Source: Owenia fusiformis (taxonomy: Eukaryota > Annelida > Polychaeta > Sabellida > Oweniidae). Taken from it: 64,000 nucleotides of DNA. Of the stretch, positions 50,401 to 59,622 are shown piece after piece (the first letter of the stretch is position 1; each line of letters opens with the position of its first letter). The DNA lies in the NCBI GenBank assembly GCA_903813345.2, contig CAIIXF020000001.1, forward strand, positions 47,197,885 through 47,261,884, read 5' to 3'. The translations under genes were made by a program, and so were the position numbers. The notes under the pieces are model-generated. The model saw nothing but the letters and a program-made list of their open reading frames with translations, made no database searches and had not been told where the DNA came from.

Positions 50401-52123
50401 CTGTCAAAATAATTTACATGAAAATATAACCAGTTAGTATGTATTTTTTGTTTATCAACACAATTACTTTTTATAGCAAATGGTTTATAAAGATTTTGTG
50501 AGATATGAAAAGAATCACCTTCACAGGATTTTTGGAAATGGAAATTCACAAGAAGCTGATCTCACTGAATTTACATTAACATGGATTATCCACATGTTCA
50601 AATTTTTGCAAATACAGGAGGACACACATAATATCTAAGTTGAAATTGTAGATACATGTGCTTATATAAGCTCATATAGAATTCACAAATACTGGAGGTG
50701 ATTCTTAGAATAACTAGTAGCTGTTTAGACTTTCTACGATACAATTTTTCACATATTCAGCTATGTTAGAATACATGGACTATTTCTACATTGCTCTACT
50801 CTTAGCTTCGTATTCTTTGTTCCTCCTCTTATTATATAGTCTCCTGCATACGTGCAATATCGCCATAGAGTTAGCCACCCATCTTCTCCAAAATGCTATA
50901 GATGCAGCTCTAAGGGAAATAAAAATGGAATCAAAGTTCCTGAAAATGAAGGCATTGAAACCTAGCCTAATAAATAAAATGAACATGGAAACTGTTTAGT
51001 TCATAATTTTTTTTGAAATATACGTATACTCAGCTGTGCTCCATTCATTAAGATTGAAAACAGAAATGGAATAGAACTTACTGAATATGAACTCAAACTG
51101 TCAAAATAAAAATGAAAATAGAAAAGAAGTTCTACATACAAGCAATGGAAACAAGAATATATTGAATATACTGAATATGAACTCTCCTGATATTGTGAAA
51201 TATGTGTACATGTAAATGTCAAACTGTGCATGTAAATATGGGATTTTCTCCTCCATATAAGATGATGTTCTCGCCACAGTAGGTACATGTACTTGTATGT
51301 ATTGCAATTTTCAGATTAAACAGAAAAGTAGATAAAATGTAATGAACATCTTTTTCCTCTGAATTCATGAACACTCAATAACCCTTTTAGATTAGTTGCA
51401 TATCCTGCTGTTTGTGCCAACTGTGAATAGATGTGCTTTTTATTTCAAATGACTTTGATACATACTGAACTGAAATCAAAATGAAGTTTGTTCAGAATCA
51501 AAGTTTTTACCATTAGGACCCGGCCAATGTTTTGATTGTTGTCTAAAGTGTTAACTGTTTCTCTCCATTACTTGTAATTGTTTAATTACTGTGAGCTCAA
51601 CATGCAACTAGAAATTGATTTTCATCATTTGATATTCAGAGTTTAGTCAAATGATTTAGGTGTTGTCGCATTGGATTGACAATAAAATGAGTTTTATTTC
51701 ATAAAGTCAATCCATATTTACGTCATGTATGATAATTTAAATCATTTTGTGCTACTGGGTGGGCCGGAAGATGGCTTCATCCTATGTAGCAACATTATAA
51801 CTTTGCAGGGATTATAATCCCGGGATTACAATTTTATTTTGTTGATGTTCCAATGACTAAACATTGAAACAATTGTGTCATTTAAATATACACTTGAATA
51901 AGAGCATTTAGCAACTTACAAGGTATTGCACCCAGTTAATGGATGTTATTTTCTTGGTTAATTTTAGTCTCCTTTGTGTTTTTTATTAACCAATCTTATT
52001 CAATGATTTTTATTTTAGTTTTGTCGAGAAGAAAATAAGGAAATGCTGAGAGAACTCTACTATCAGGAGGACAACTTCCAACAAGAGGCTAACTGTCGTG
52101 TAGTGGAGAGTTATGGTGAAGAG
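17452..52123 (+). CDS. VPS16: VPS16, HOPS/CORVET core subunit, exons 1-17, 3' end not in view
   Basis: Core subunit of the HOPS and CORVET tethering complexes for endosome and lysosome fusion; the family binds the SM protein VPS33. Exons: 17452-17501, 20425-20513, 20752-20852, 21849-21977, 22359-22503, 22773-22891, 23166-23285, 23749-23879, 28218-28312, 42145-42221, 43996-44118, 44714-44841, 45194-45338, 47116-47250, 47663-47771, 48219-48316, 52019-52123. They join in phase to 633 codons of an expected 840 or so. The first half matches the Vps16 N-terminal propeller ([33 protein letters not shown]). The second half matches the start of the alpha-solenoid ([62 protein letters not shown]). The VPS33-binding part should be in the unseen 3' exons. 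No stop or frameshift is present. Introns 8 and 12 are U12-type. Confidence 0.95.
18669..18840 (+). repeat. Dispersed repeat module A, copy 1
   Basis: It contains CCATAGGATAGCACAA and TATTCACCCATCTACTTACC. A close second copy in the same orientation lies at 54703-54880. No coding content is seen. Confidence 0.7.
19500..19690 (+). repeat. Dispersed repeat module B, copy 1
   Basis: It contains GCTCATATAATATCTCACAT and ATATATCTTGAGAATAACTT. Related copies lie at about 29925-30050 (same strand) and 54990-55175 (opposite strand). Modules A and B both recur near 54.7-55.2 kb with different relative orientation, so they may belong to one rearranged element. Confidence 0.65.
20305..20366. repeat. 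Small AT-rich palindrome
   Basis: AAATACAATATATC (about 20308) and GATATATTGTATTT (to about 20361) are exact complements. The spacer between them carries CCCTCGG and CCCTCAGG. It is probably a short inverted-repeat element near the acceptor of VPS16 intron 1. Confidence 0.55.
20853..21848. other. VPS16 intron 3, no feature found
   Basis: AT-rich intron of about 1 kb. I see no repeat boundary, RNA gene or coding exon in it. Confidence 0.5.
23471..23644. mobile_element. 174-bp hairpin MITE with TA target site
   Basis: Inverted repeats of about 38 bases begin CACTGGTGATCCACTCG on the left and end CGAGTGGATTACCAGTG on the right. Each end is flanked by TA, as expected for a Tc1/mariner MITE. It lies in VPS16 intron 7. 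Confidence 0.88.
25440..25855. repeat. Nested palindrome inside the foldback spacer
   Basis: TTTTGCAGGTGAACAATTC (from 25562) pairs with GAATTGTTCACCTGCAAAA near 25740, centred near 25651. GTGAGGGCAGCA with CAGTACTGCCCTCA forms the outer part. This centre differs from that of the 4-kb foldback, so it is a separate insertion or local inversion. Confidence 0.7.
26278..26690 (+). repeat. Dispersed TTTGGTATGGCATTGG repeat, copy 1
   Basis: It is made of short degenerate units around GGTATGGCATTGGTC and TATATTTGGACAT, and ends with GGGTTCAGCCTAGGACCC. A second copy runs 61948-62398 in the same orientation. Open frames in it read as hydrophobic low-complexity peptide and are not convincing genes. 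Confidence 0.8.
28763..29575. mobile_element. 0.8-kb inverted-repeat element
   Basis: Arms of about 170-190 bases start AGGGTATATCATAAAGTTCT at 28763 and end with the complement at 29575. The match continues past AAAAAATATTTGGTATAAC on the left. The internal 0.4 kb is unique and non-coding. The target duplication is unclear. It lies in VPS16 intron 9. Confidence 0.75.
30463..30820 (+). repeat. Degenerate member of the GTCC-repeat family
   Basis: It begins ATCCCAATGAAAGGAGTT, then has a (GTCC/GTCT/CAGT)n tract at 30498-30575, then AATAACTTGAATAGTTATGG and TCTTCATATTTTC. This is the same order as the 31651 element: head, microsatellite, then a block resembling the 140-bp unit. Its last 100 bases also resemble 63880-63990. 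Confidence 0.6.
30947..31012 (-). repeat. tRNA-like SINE head or tRNA pseudogene
   Basis: On the minus strand GTAGCCTTGCGGTAGAATGC carries a pol III A box, and GGTTTGAATCC is a B box with one change from GGTTCGANTCC. Box spacing fits a tRNA. The acceptor stem does not pair properly, so a functional tRNA is unlikely. Confidence 0.55.
31687..31780 (+). repeat. (GTCC)n microsatellite with TACG interruptions
   Basis: Runs of CCGTCCGTCCGTCC are broken by CTGTACATACGT, CCGTACGTCCAT and CGTACGTACGT. Confidence 0.95.
32040..33190 (+). repeat. Tandem array of eight 134-147-bp units
   Basis: The anchor GCGATTTTGTTCATA or a close variant occurs at 32101, 32235, 32382, 32529, 32664, 32810, 32944 and 33079. 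Intervals are 134, 147, 147, 135, 146, 134 and 135. The two length classes differ by an extra TTTTGAAAAA block. Each unit carries GGCCATTTT next to AAAATGGCCGCCATTT, which can form a hairpin. Confidence 0.93.
33446..34091. mobile_element. 646-bp TA-flanked inverted-repeat element
   Basis: The ends are CAGGGTGTCCCAAAAGTATG and CATACTTTCCGGACACCCTG, with TA outside both (33444-33445, 34092-34093). Arms of about 250 bases pair, including CATTTTAAAGCTTATCCAAA. The arms carry a C-run and a G-run at matching places. No transposase is present. It is a Tc1/mariner-like non-autonomous element ending about 340 bases upstream of the Kv channel start. Confidence 0.88.
34428..36077 (+). CDS. Shaw/Kv3-like voltage-gated K+ channel, two exons, nested in VPS16
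   Basis: Pore-forming subunit of a tetrameric plasma-membrane K+ channel. Exons 34428-34973 and 35109-36077 join in phase 0 (GTTAGT donor, TTTACAG acceptor) to 504 residues, a normal Kv length. The T1/BTB domain is at about 30-125, with the zinc motif HX5CX20CC intact at H95, C101, C122 and C123; this motif marks non-Shaker Kv subfamilies. S1 is about 183-203, S2 about 236-258 (F..E kept), S3 about 270-288, S4 about 310-333, S5 about 342-364, and the filter TVGYGD is 390-395. NAT at 218 gives a glycosylation site in the S1-S2 loop. S4 keeps R314, R317, R320 and R323 but has N where the first and sixth charges usually lie. The S6 hinge is PIP (421-423), not PVP. T1 and CCW resemble Shaw most. 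It looks intact and diverged. Confidence 0.9.
37934..41930. mobile_element. 4.0-kb foldback element with 5-bp target duplication
   Basis: The ends are CACAGGCTGGTATCGAAAAA (from 37934) and CGATACCAGCCTGTG (to 41930), flanked by ATATT at 37929-37933 and 41931-41935. The left arm runs to about 38975. The right arm, from about 39585, is interrupted by two insertions (about 40057-40930 and 40981-41462). Once these are removed the arms match closely, for example TCCGCTGTGACGGAGCAGTT. Identical short frames on opposite strands (38440-38682 and 39860-40147) are just the two arms. Termini starting CAC with a 5-bp duplication recall Transib, but no transposase is visible. Confidence 0.85.
40981..41462. 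mobile_element. 482-bp MITE with TAA duplication and GGGACTC/TGGGGCA code
   Basis: Inverted termini begin AGCCCGGTATACACCAATGG and match at the other end for at least 24 bases. TAA flanks both sides (40978-40980, 41463-41465), the PIF/Harbinger target signature. The interior is almost wholly built from TGGGACT, CGATGGGGCA, CGTGGGAT and their complements. Long Trp/Pro-rich frames arise from this repetition and are not genes. Confidence 0.88.
42352..43730. mobile_element. Pogo/Tigger-like TA-flanked element
   Basis: The ends are CAGTAAAACCTGTCTAATCC (from 42352) and ATATACAGGTTTTACTG (to 43730), with TA on both sides. The CAGTAAAACCTG start is typical of pogo/Tigger termini. Subterminal GGTGTTCGGATTAG-like motifs recur several times. 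The interior holds a 239-bp tandem array and no transposase. It lies in VPS16 intron 10. Confidence 0.82.
42641..43330 (+). repeat. 239-bp tandem repeat, about three copies
   Basis: AATCTTGTCTGCAAATGTGT occurs at 42641, 42879 and 43118, so the period is 238-239. Units contain TCTTAATCCAAATCAAAAAC and CATAACAGACCCATGGG. The array is internal to the pogo-like element. Confidence 0.9.
44119..44713. other. VPS16 intron 11, no feature found
   Basis: About 0.6 kb of AT-rich intron with GTGAGA donor and TTCCAG acceptor. No repeat boundary or gene is seen. Confidence 0.5.
44842..45193 (+). other. VPS16: VPS16 intron 12: U12-type GT-AG intron
   Basis: The 352-base intron begins GTATCCTTTT, a perfect match to the minor-class donor GTATCCTTT. 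It ends CCTTAACATTTGAG, where CCTTAAC matches the U12 branch site about 8-9 bases before AG, and it has no polypyrimidine tract. Joining 44841 to 45194 gives [20 protein letters not shown], in register with the VPS16 family. The intron is phase 2. Confidence 0.93.
45477..46915. mobile_element. 1.4-kb element with 28-bp perfect ends and GCGATGCG subterminal repeats
   Basis: Ends CAGAGGCCTCATTATCATCT and the exact complement pair for 28 bases. The first 150 and last 240 bases are dense in TTGCGATGCGAT and GCGTTGCG variants, like clustered transposase-binding sites. A Myb/SANT-like frame lies inside. The CAGAG start is hAT-like, whereas a Myb/SANT partner protein is typical of PIF/Harbinger. I could not find a clear target duplication. 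It lies in VPS16 intron 13. Confidence 0.8.
45827..46019 (+). CDS. Myb/SANT-like DNA-binding exon of the resident transposon
   Basis: The frame reads [20 protein letters not shown] and continues to a [13 protein letters not shown] helix. The WTNDEQ start and the W spaced about 40 residues later are typical of Myb/SANT-like domains found in transposon proteins. A GTAAGT donor follows at the end, at about 46019, so this may be a first coding exon. The following sequence soon gives stops and no second exon is convincing, so the gene is partial or decayed. Confidence 0.5.
48317..52018. other. VPS16 intron 16
   Basis: A 3.7-kb intron. It has a 165-bp tandem duplication near its start. A 78-codon frame at 50763-50999 has a hydrophobic stretch followed by a charged tail, but no family match or gene signals, so I do not call it. 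I see nothing else. Confidence 0.55.
48957..49286 (+). repeat. 165-bp tandem duplication, two copies
   Basis: AGCAGTAATTTACATTTAGG starts at 48957 and again at 49122. The copies are nearly identical. Because 165 is divisible by three, a long repetitive frame appears across both copies; it is an artefact. Confidence 0.93.
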
Positions 52124-54201
52124 GTATGTATGTCTTAGAGGCAAAACAATTTTGGGATCCATTGGCCCATTTTCTGAAAGAACACCTCCCCTTTGAATAC
52201 TATCATATAGCCTCAAGGGTAATAGAGAGCTATATTGAAGAAGTACTTTATAAAATGATCCAGCCTTGAATTCACCCGTCTTAGAAACAAGGCCTTTTTC
52301 TCAAAAGAAATTCAGATTTTTTTTCCATATTTCACTGATTTTGAAGGTTGTGCTTCATTTATAGGGCTGCCCTATTTTTGAACACTGGCTTCACCCCTGT
52401 CTGGCATTGCCTTTTCACTTATGACACGTCTTTGTAAAAATGTCATTTGAATTGTCAAGTTTTGATTGAGACGTTGACTAAACTGGTATGTCTAGAACTC
52501 GAGCCAATCTTACATGTTAACACGAATGTGATAATTATGGTACATCTTGTTGGACTTACCTACTCTACTTTCTGCCAGTAAAATATGTTGGATAAATTAA
52601 CATACAAATTTTCGTACATGTACTCCTTTTAACCTATTGGTACTCTTTGATGTAATTTCAACAAAAATAAGGAAAGGGATTGTGTCAATATGCCAACAAT
52701 CGTGGAAAAATGAAATAATTTCATTATGGTTTACCTCCTTTCCCTCTTCCCCTTATAACAACATTTTATATGCTGATTTGCCTTCCACTTGATTTTTCCA
52801 AAAATTCTTCACTAATTACATCATCAATAACCCTCTCCCCTTCATGAACTACAACCATTGACATTTGGGCATCATCCCCATTGAAGGCCCTTTCACATTA
52901 ATTGCCTTTTTCACGTCCTCTTCTGGGAACATATTTAAACCTCAGGATTCCTTTTAGAATTTATGGCTTTTCTTTCATTTTGACATGGCTTCTTACAAGT
53001 ATTGCCATTTGAAGAGTAAAGTACAGCATTAAGTTCAATGGTTCACAAACTCATGCTAAACAGATAATTAACTTGTATGACACTAAAGATCCTATTAAAC
53101 AGTTTGTCCTTAGAGATAATTCTCATAAGGCATCTCATATTAATATTCTAAAAAACATTACTCCAAACTGGAGAACAGGCACGTAGATTAATAATAAAAA
53201 TTTATTATATGTAACTACACCAATGATTTTTTAAAACAGAAAATTGAGAAATATAATATGTTTACAATAAGTGTGTTTGTACAATAAAATGATCATAGAT
53301 ACATGCATGATACAACTAAATATACAGAGGGTTTGAATGTTTTACATCTGATTCAATGATAACAGTAATAGCCTACCACATGATACCCTTGATCATTATT
53401 TGCTAAGTACACCAGCCTCTAACTATTACAGATGATTTTATAGTTTTGATGCTGACAAATGTAGTTTTGATTGTAATTGTCTAAATGCACACTCTGATTG
53501 GACACAGGCAAGATCAAAGAGTCATGATCTATTTTAAAGAGTGAGTTGAAGTTAATCTCTTTCAAAGGATAGCTATGTTATCCTGACACAATTATTACAA
53601 TTACAATAATTGTGAAGTTTTAGTTTAGTATGTCAGGCACTTTAGACATTAAAATATACAGATAAGGTATCCCATTGCTAAATATATCTAAATTGCCTCA
53701 TCGCATGAAAGTATTACACAATACATACCTTGGTAACTTGGTGTTCTGGCTAGGCCTCCGAATTATGTTCCATTATTGCTCAATCATATAGTATTTATAT
53801 ATATCTTGATGGGTTTGTTTGCATGATGTACAATGTTAAATGTATATGTGATGGCTTATTTACAAAAGAACAATTTTGAACTCTTTGAAATTCAATATTC
53901 TCAATTATTGAAAATGTCCTTTTATTTTTGACATTTATAAGGATTTCCTTTATGATTTTAATAACCACAAATTAACAAGACTAACTTCAAGTCTGTGCAA
54001 TGATTAACTGGTACAAAAAAGCCAATTTCTACTTTTTGTTGTAAATTGTAAAAAAGTTTGGTGTAGTTTGAACTATGTACAGCTGCAGATTTGATAATTA
54101 CATATTTCAACACTTTCTCTTTTTGTAGTTGTACTTTTTCCAAAATCAAAGTTAAGTGGACACCTGATATTTTTGTTCAGTGTCCTTCTTGCAAAATCCT
54201 A
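52124..54201. other. First part of VPS16 intron 17, no feature found
   Basis: AT-rich sequence without a recognisable gene. A TTTATT at about 53920 could be the poly(A) signal (AATAAA) of the antisense lectin gene. Confidence 0.4.
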
Positions 54202-54660
54202 TTATAGTGGAATTTCACAGATATAACCAAATGTTGATTTACATTTGTAATCATGCCATTTTGCCTCCCAAGGTTTTGAATAAAGCACAACGCATAACTC
54301 AGAAAACCTATGATCTTTGGGCTGTTTCCTTCCCCAGTGGACGAATTCCCCTAGGGGCACAGAGGGTCCATCAGTTTTCTTCCACAAAAACCTGTCTTGG
54401 AGATTGTGCAGAGCTGTCCAGTATATCCCCTCCTGTCTATTTTTCTTAAGCTTTCTCACCAGCCACTGCTGTTCATTTAGGGAATCAACTTGAACAAGAT
54501 TTGCTTTCATCTCGTGGCATCGCTGTACAGCCCCACACCATTGCACTTTCTCAGAGTAAACGAACCTATAGCAGGAGCCATTGTAGTATATGAACTCTGG
54601 TGGGCAAGAATATGTCGGTTCAGGAGCCAAGCATCTGCTTCCTACATTAAACTTGATTTT
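54202..54660 (-). CDS. C-type lectin-like domain, terminal exon, antisense to VPS16
   Basis: The exon follows a TATTTCCAG acceptor (AG at 54661-54662, phase 0) and encodes 152 residues to a TAA stop. It holds one complete CTLD: CPPEFIYYNGSCY (long-form extra disulfide), WCGAVQRC, YWTAL (the WIGL position), FVHWGRKQP, SELC, WHDYKC and FGYICE. Cysteine pairing looks complete. The sugar and calcium motifs are altered: QPK replaces EPN/QPD and WHD replaces WND, so classical calcium-dependent sugar binding may be lost. A signal peptide should lie in an upstream exon to the right, which I could not find. The frame is intact, so it is probably a live gene. Confidence 0.82.
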   Translation of the reverse strand, partial: KIKFNVGSRCLAPEPTYSCPPEFIYYNGSCYRFVYSEKVQWCGAVQRCHEMKANLVQVDSLNEQQWLVRKLKKNRQEGIYWTALHNLQDRFLWKKTDGPSVPLGEFVHWGRKQPKDHRFSELCVVLYSKPWEAKWHDYKCKSTFGYICEIPL

Positions 54661-54702
54661 CTGGAAATACAATTAAAATGTTTGTTTCAGTAAAAGAGGC
54701 TC

Positions 54703-54880
54703 TATGCCATAGGATAGCACAATCAAGACCCATCTGAACTTTTTTGCATATTGAGTTTCACCACATATTCACCCATCTACTTACCATAATCCCCTTCTTT
54801 CAGTGTAAATTTTGCGATTGTGCTGGCCGATCTAATTATTTTCAGAAATTAATTCAATCTGAAGTTTGAATATACCAGTA
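54703..54880 (+). repeat. Dispersed repeat module A, copy 2
   Basis: It shares CCATAGGATAGCACAA and TATTCACCCATCTACTTACC with 18669-18840. It starts right beside the lectin exon. Confidence 0.7.
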
Positions 54881-54989
54881 AAGTCCTCCTATTATCTGAT
54901 TGATCGTTGAATTTGTTTATCATGAACCTGATTGGCTGCCTGGTTCAAGGCGCTTGTGTAACTCAATGGGGATTCCCCTCGCTAGCCGA

Positions 54990-55175
54990 GGAATCGATTG
55001 TGTTTAATTCTGGAGGTTGGTTGTTCTGTTGATTATTTCAATATTTCGGCAATAATATACCCAAAAGTTATTCTCAAGATATGTTCATGTTATGTGAGAT
55101 ATTATATGAGCAATAACAATAGGACATCATTGATTGTCTGGGGGAGAAACCTATGGTATAATGCATCTTTAATTA
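54990..55175 (-). repeat. Dispersed repeat module B, inverted copy
   Basis: It matches the complement of 19500-19690, including GTTATTCTCAAGATATGTTC and GAGATATTATATGAGCAATA. Confidence 0.7.
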
Positions 55176-57060
55176 AAGTTAGGCTTGTAGGCAATTTGTC
55201 TAATTCAGATATCTGTTAGATGTCTACCCCATAAAGTGGATATATTTCAAAGAAGATTGCCCGTGATTTTAACTGTAATTATGAGAGATATCAGTAAATG
55301 GTTCACTTTCATATTGAATATGTCACTGCATATCATTTCAACAAGTAAATATTTGAATATTTGAAATACAAAAACTTTTTTTTTAAATTCTCAAAGATCT
55401 CTAAAGTAACTTTTAAAGTCATGACAAATAGTAAATGCATGTTAAAGACATATTTTCAAACTTTACACAGGGCCTTTAAGAATAATTAAGCTCTTGAGGA
55501 ATTTAGCTGCAAAAGGTTTATATATCAGTTTCTATAATTTTGTATGTAGATCCAGGATCCAGAATTCTTACTGATTATTTAATTAATGAACTAATTGAAT
55601 TGTCAGTAACTAATCGGTTAGATTCAGTGCCTGAAGAATTTATCTCCAAGAGCTATTTTCTTTGTTTGTAGATCCCGAATTCCTCCTGCTAAATCAATTA
55701 GTTAATTAATGAATTAAATAAATGAGCCAGTTCATGATTCAATTCCTTATATTTTGGAATATTTTCACAGAATGAATAGATATACATGATGATATCATAG
55801 AGGATTATTCCAGTTGAGTTCAAAATGCCAAGTATAAGTAAGATATGATATATTATACAATGACCTTGCCTCTTTACTTTCAGAACAATATGATTTGCAA
55901 GGGATATAGCAACTTTGTGTATTTTTTTTTTAGTATATGATATTGTACGGTTGGAAGAAAATGATGACACTATAAAAAGATGACACTACAAAAGGATGAC
56001 ACTAGATTGAACTTTGCACACTCTTTGTTATGATGTGTTTGTTTACATCTAAAGGTCACTTGTACCTATTAAACCCCCAATGAATATCATGTGTATCAGG
56101 ACTATTCCACTATCCTGTACATAAAATATCAAGTTTGGCCAGAATTGCCCCACTTGCCTGTTAATAAGGTATAAAGTTTTGTCATGGAATTGTTTTGAAA
56201 CATGCTTTATTTTAATTCTTTTTAAATTATATTTGACCTTAGAAGCCAGCTTTGTGTTTTATAAAAAAATAAATTCAAATCCAATATTAGTTTTCATATA
56301 TTATTTGGAAGAACATACTTAAAGGTGGTCTCATTGAAGACACTAAAAGGTAAATATGAGGAAATATTACTGCATGCTTGTGCAATTTGTTGAGGCCCAT
56401 TTGTTGTTACAGGAAAGATATGCATCTGAGTGTCAATGGATTTTCCCTTCCTGATAAATGTTGATGGTCTTTTAAACACGCTTCAGCAAATATTCAATAA
56501 TTACGTAGAAAAAGTGATGAGTTGTATTTTAGATTCATTTCACAATGAAACAGTTCCGTTAGTTTATTTGTATTCTGTCTTTTTCATTGCTTTATTTAAC
56601 TATCTGTTTTATCTATTTGCAAGGTTGACTCAAAAGACGAATCTTCTTAAGTAGTTTATTGCATGTGATGACACCTTTAAACTATTTAATCGTACAATCT
56701 AAGAGCTTTATAATTTTTGGGGAATGACCACACTTGACTTAATTTACATAATCGTTTGTAAGTTGAATTAATTCATCAGTTCTTGAATATTTTCATCATG
56801 AAAAGCATGTCTCAAGAAAGGTCTGCATATGAATCTTGCTTTTAGAACAACAACAAATTATATATAAACAAAATAAAAAAAAAATAGATCTAATATAAAA
56901 GGTTTATTTATATGAGATACAGTACTTCAAAAAGAGGATCTGTTCGGACCATTCTACTTATGATGTAATAGGAGACATGAGGCAATTCTGCAAATTCACA
57001 AAGTCTGACAAGATATATTTGGAAACTCCATTGGCCTACATACGGGAAACACATTTTGCT

Positions 57061-57740
57061 ATCCTATCAAATGAAGTTTGCATGGATATAGAGAAGCCAT
57101 CTGTCCATTCGTTTGTTTGTCCGAGGGATTACAAAATACCAGTTGATTTTGATTCATTTTGATTCAATTTTATAGGCTTATGTCTAAAGGAGCTCTGTCA
57201 AAAAGGAATTTCAATATGGCTGCGCAATTCAAAATGGTCGTCATTTTTTGTAAAATTGTAACTTTTATTATTTTATAATTGTAACTCAAATACTAGAATA
57301 GTTAATTTGGTTCCAATTTTATATGCTGATGCCCCGGGACGATGGGGCTCTGCTCAATAAGAGTTTTTCAAGATGGCCATTTAGTTTCAAAATGGCCACC
57401 ATTTTCATAAAAAATGTTATCTTTGATATCTTAAATACTAGTGGATAGATTAGATTCACATTTTATATACTGAAGCCTACATGGCCTAGGGACGCAGGAG
57501 CTCCGCTGGAGAAGAAATATGGCAGCTGAATCTTAAAAGGGCCACCATTTTTCATAGAAGAAAGTAATTATTGATTATTTAATACAATGGCCACCATTTT
57601 TCAAAAATGAATATAATACTTGATTACTAAGTACAAGTTGATTTGGTTAAAATTTTATACACTGATGCTGAGGACAAAGGACCTCTGCTCAAGAAAAATT
57701 TGTTTAAGATGGCAGCTGAATTTCAAAATGGCTTTTGATA
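57061..57740 (+). repeat. Decayed GTCC-family copy
   Basis: The head ATCCTATCAAATGAAGTTTG corresponds to ATCCCATCGAACGAAGTTCG of the 31651 element. It is followed by CTGTCCATTCGTTTGTTTGT and then degenerate units with AATGGCCACCATTTT. Another fragment with ATCCCAACGAACGGG begins near 58347. Confidence 0.6.
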
Positions 57741-57779
57741 ATGACAGTTTGGAATTCCATAGACTTGCAGGTAGACTGA

Positions 57780-57855
57780 AATCTAGTAAATCTAGTAAAT
57801 CTCGTAAATCTAGTAAATCTAGTAAATCTAGTAAAATCTTGTAAAATCTTGTAAA
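57780..57855 (+). repeat. (TAGTAAATC)n array
   Basis: About six 9-base units decaying into TAAAATCTTG. An inverted version with the same flank (AGACTTGCAG, GTAGACTGAAATC) lies at 59540-59622. Confidence 0.9.
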
Positions 57856-57880
57856 CTTTTTAGGGATCATTCATTTAAGG

Positions 57881-58035
57881 AATAAATAATGATAGGCCAT
57901 TCAATATGGTGAAATTCAGCACGAGTTGGACAGAATGTTGTACAAAGCACGAACCGAAGGTGAGTGCATTTGTACTAACATTCTGTCCAACGAGTGCTGA
58001 ATTTCACCATATTGAATGGCCTATCATTATTTATT
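57881..58035. mobile_element. 155-bp near-perfect hairpin MITE
   Basis: Left AATAAATAATGATAGGCCAT pairs with right ATGGCCTATCATTATTTATT. Pairing continues for about 60 bases per arm, through GGTGAAATTCAGCAC and TTGGACAGAATGTT, leaving a loop of about 25 bases. Confidence 0.88.
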
Positions 58036-59539
58036 CCGATTCAAACATAAAAATTAGTAAAAGCCGTGTCTGTGGAACGGGCATGAAGGAAGAATACGAA
58101 CAGCTATCCCCGGACAGAGCCCCAGATGTGCAGCTGAGATGTGACGTCACTCAAAACAATGCAAATTGCAGATTGAATAGAGCATGGTCGTGCATCTATG
58201 GAGAATTAGAGAACGTTCTATATTGGCTATGCTGCATTCTGATTGGTTGAGAAATTCGAATAGAGCACGGTCATGTTTGAATTGATATCAATGTCAGTCT
58301 CTATGAAAAGTATTGGTGATTATGATTCCTTTTACAGCATTATTATCCCAACGAACGGGAAGCTAACTCGAATACTACGAATCCGATTCTCTCTATATTT
58401 GGTGGAAAGATGTATAATGGTAATACTTTTTATGGACTTTTCATCAAGAAGGTCTCCGTTTTAAAAATGGTGGACATTTTTCGTGGAAATCTAAGTTATA
58501 CATTCTCAACCAAAGTAATAAACATTACTGTTAGCAATTTCAGCAGTATTCTCACAACATACATGTATACCTATTGATATATTATTGAGCCTGACTGCCA
58601 TGAGCCATGAATGGGGAGGGGGTAGGCATTCTTTTTAATTTTGAGATCATTCTAAAGTATACTCAAATAAAAGGGAATTTAAAGTAGATTACAAATATCA
58701 TAAAAAATTTCTGATTCGACCCTTGGAAAATTCTTGGAAAAGTGGCCGCCAAGTGTGTTATTTGGCAATAATTTTATGACCAAGGAATTTTATACCTGGC
58801 AAACTCATTTCCACAAAACATGATTGTAAATACCGTATTCGTCTGATTAAGCGCACATAGTTCTAATAAGTGCACATTCATACTGGTATACATGTGCATA
58901 CAGTTTAAGGGACTGATATGATATGGCTTTAAACTATTAATTACAAGGAATATAAGGAACATATCATCATCAAAACGTAAATGGAAAGCATTGTAGAAAT
59001 GCCATACTATACTTTATGTATAGGTAAAGCAAATAGATCAATCAGTAAGTTGTCTCACTCTTCCCCTTACTACAGCAGTTGATTGTTTTTATTATTTTTG
59101 GGGGTTGGCAAAAATCAATTTTGAAATTGCCATTTATCCATTCCCCTAACATTGGAACTTCTACAAATATTGTCAATTGAACAGCATCGCCAAAAAATAA
59201 GCAATGACTAAATTATCTGATAGGCTAAGCATTATAACATTTTGTGAGGGAAAAACAAGCCTGTGTCATTTAGATGGTACGCATTGTCCCCTCAGTCCTT
59301 AAATATGTGGCTTAATTTGTTAATAGAGCATGCTTCTTGGATGGGTTGTGTATGATGATAAAATGGGTGTACCATTTGATAACCATTTTGTTATCCAGTA
59401 CTAACATATAGTTGTTTTGTCACTAAATATAATGAACTAAAAGGTAGAATTTTTTCTACATGTTCATTTCATTCATACAAAGGCATTTTCAGTGCTTTTT
59501 CGACATTTGTACTTTATATCTTAGACATTGAATAATCAA

Positions 59540-59622
59540 GATTTACAAGATTTTACTAGATTTTACTAGATTTACTAGTTTTACAAGATTTACTAGATTT
59601 ACAGTCTACCAGACTTGCAGCT
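59540..59622 (-). repeat. Inverted (TAGTAAATC)n array
   Basis: GATTTACTAGATTTACAGTC then CTACCAGACTTGCAG is the complement of 57755-57800. It lies inside the 9-bp-flanked element. Confidence 0.85.

Noticed and set aside
50763-50999. 78-codon frame with one hydrophobic segment
   Set aside because: The opposite strand is also open, and there is no recognisable family, promoter or poly(A) context.
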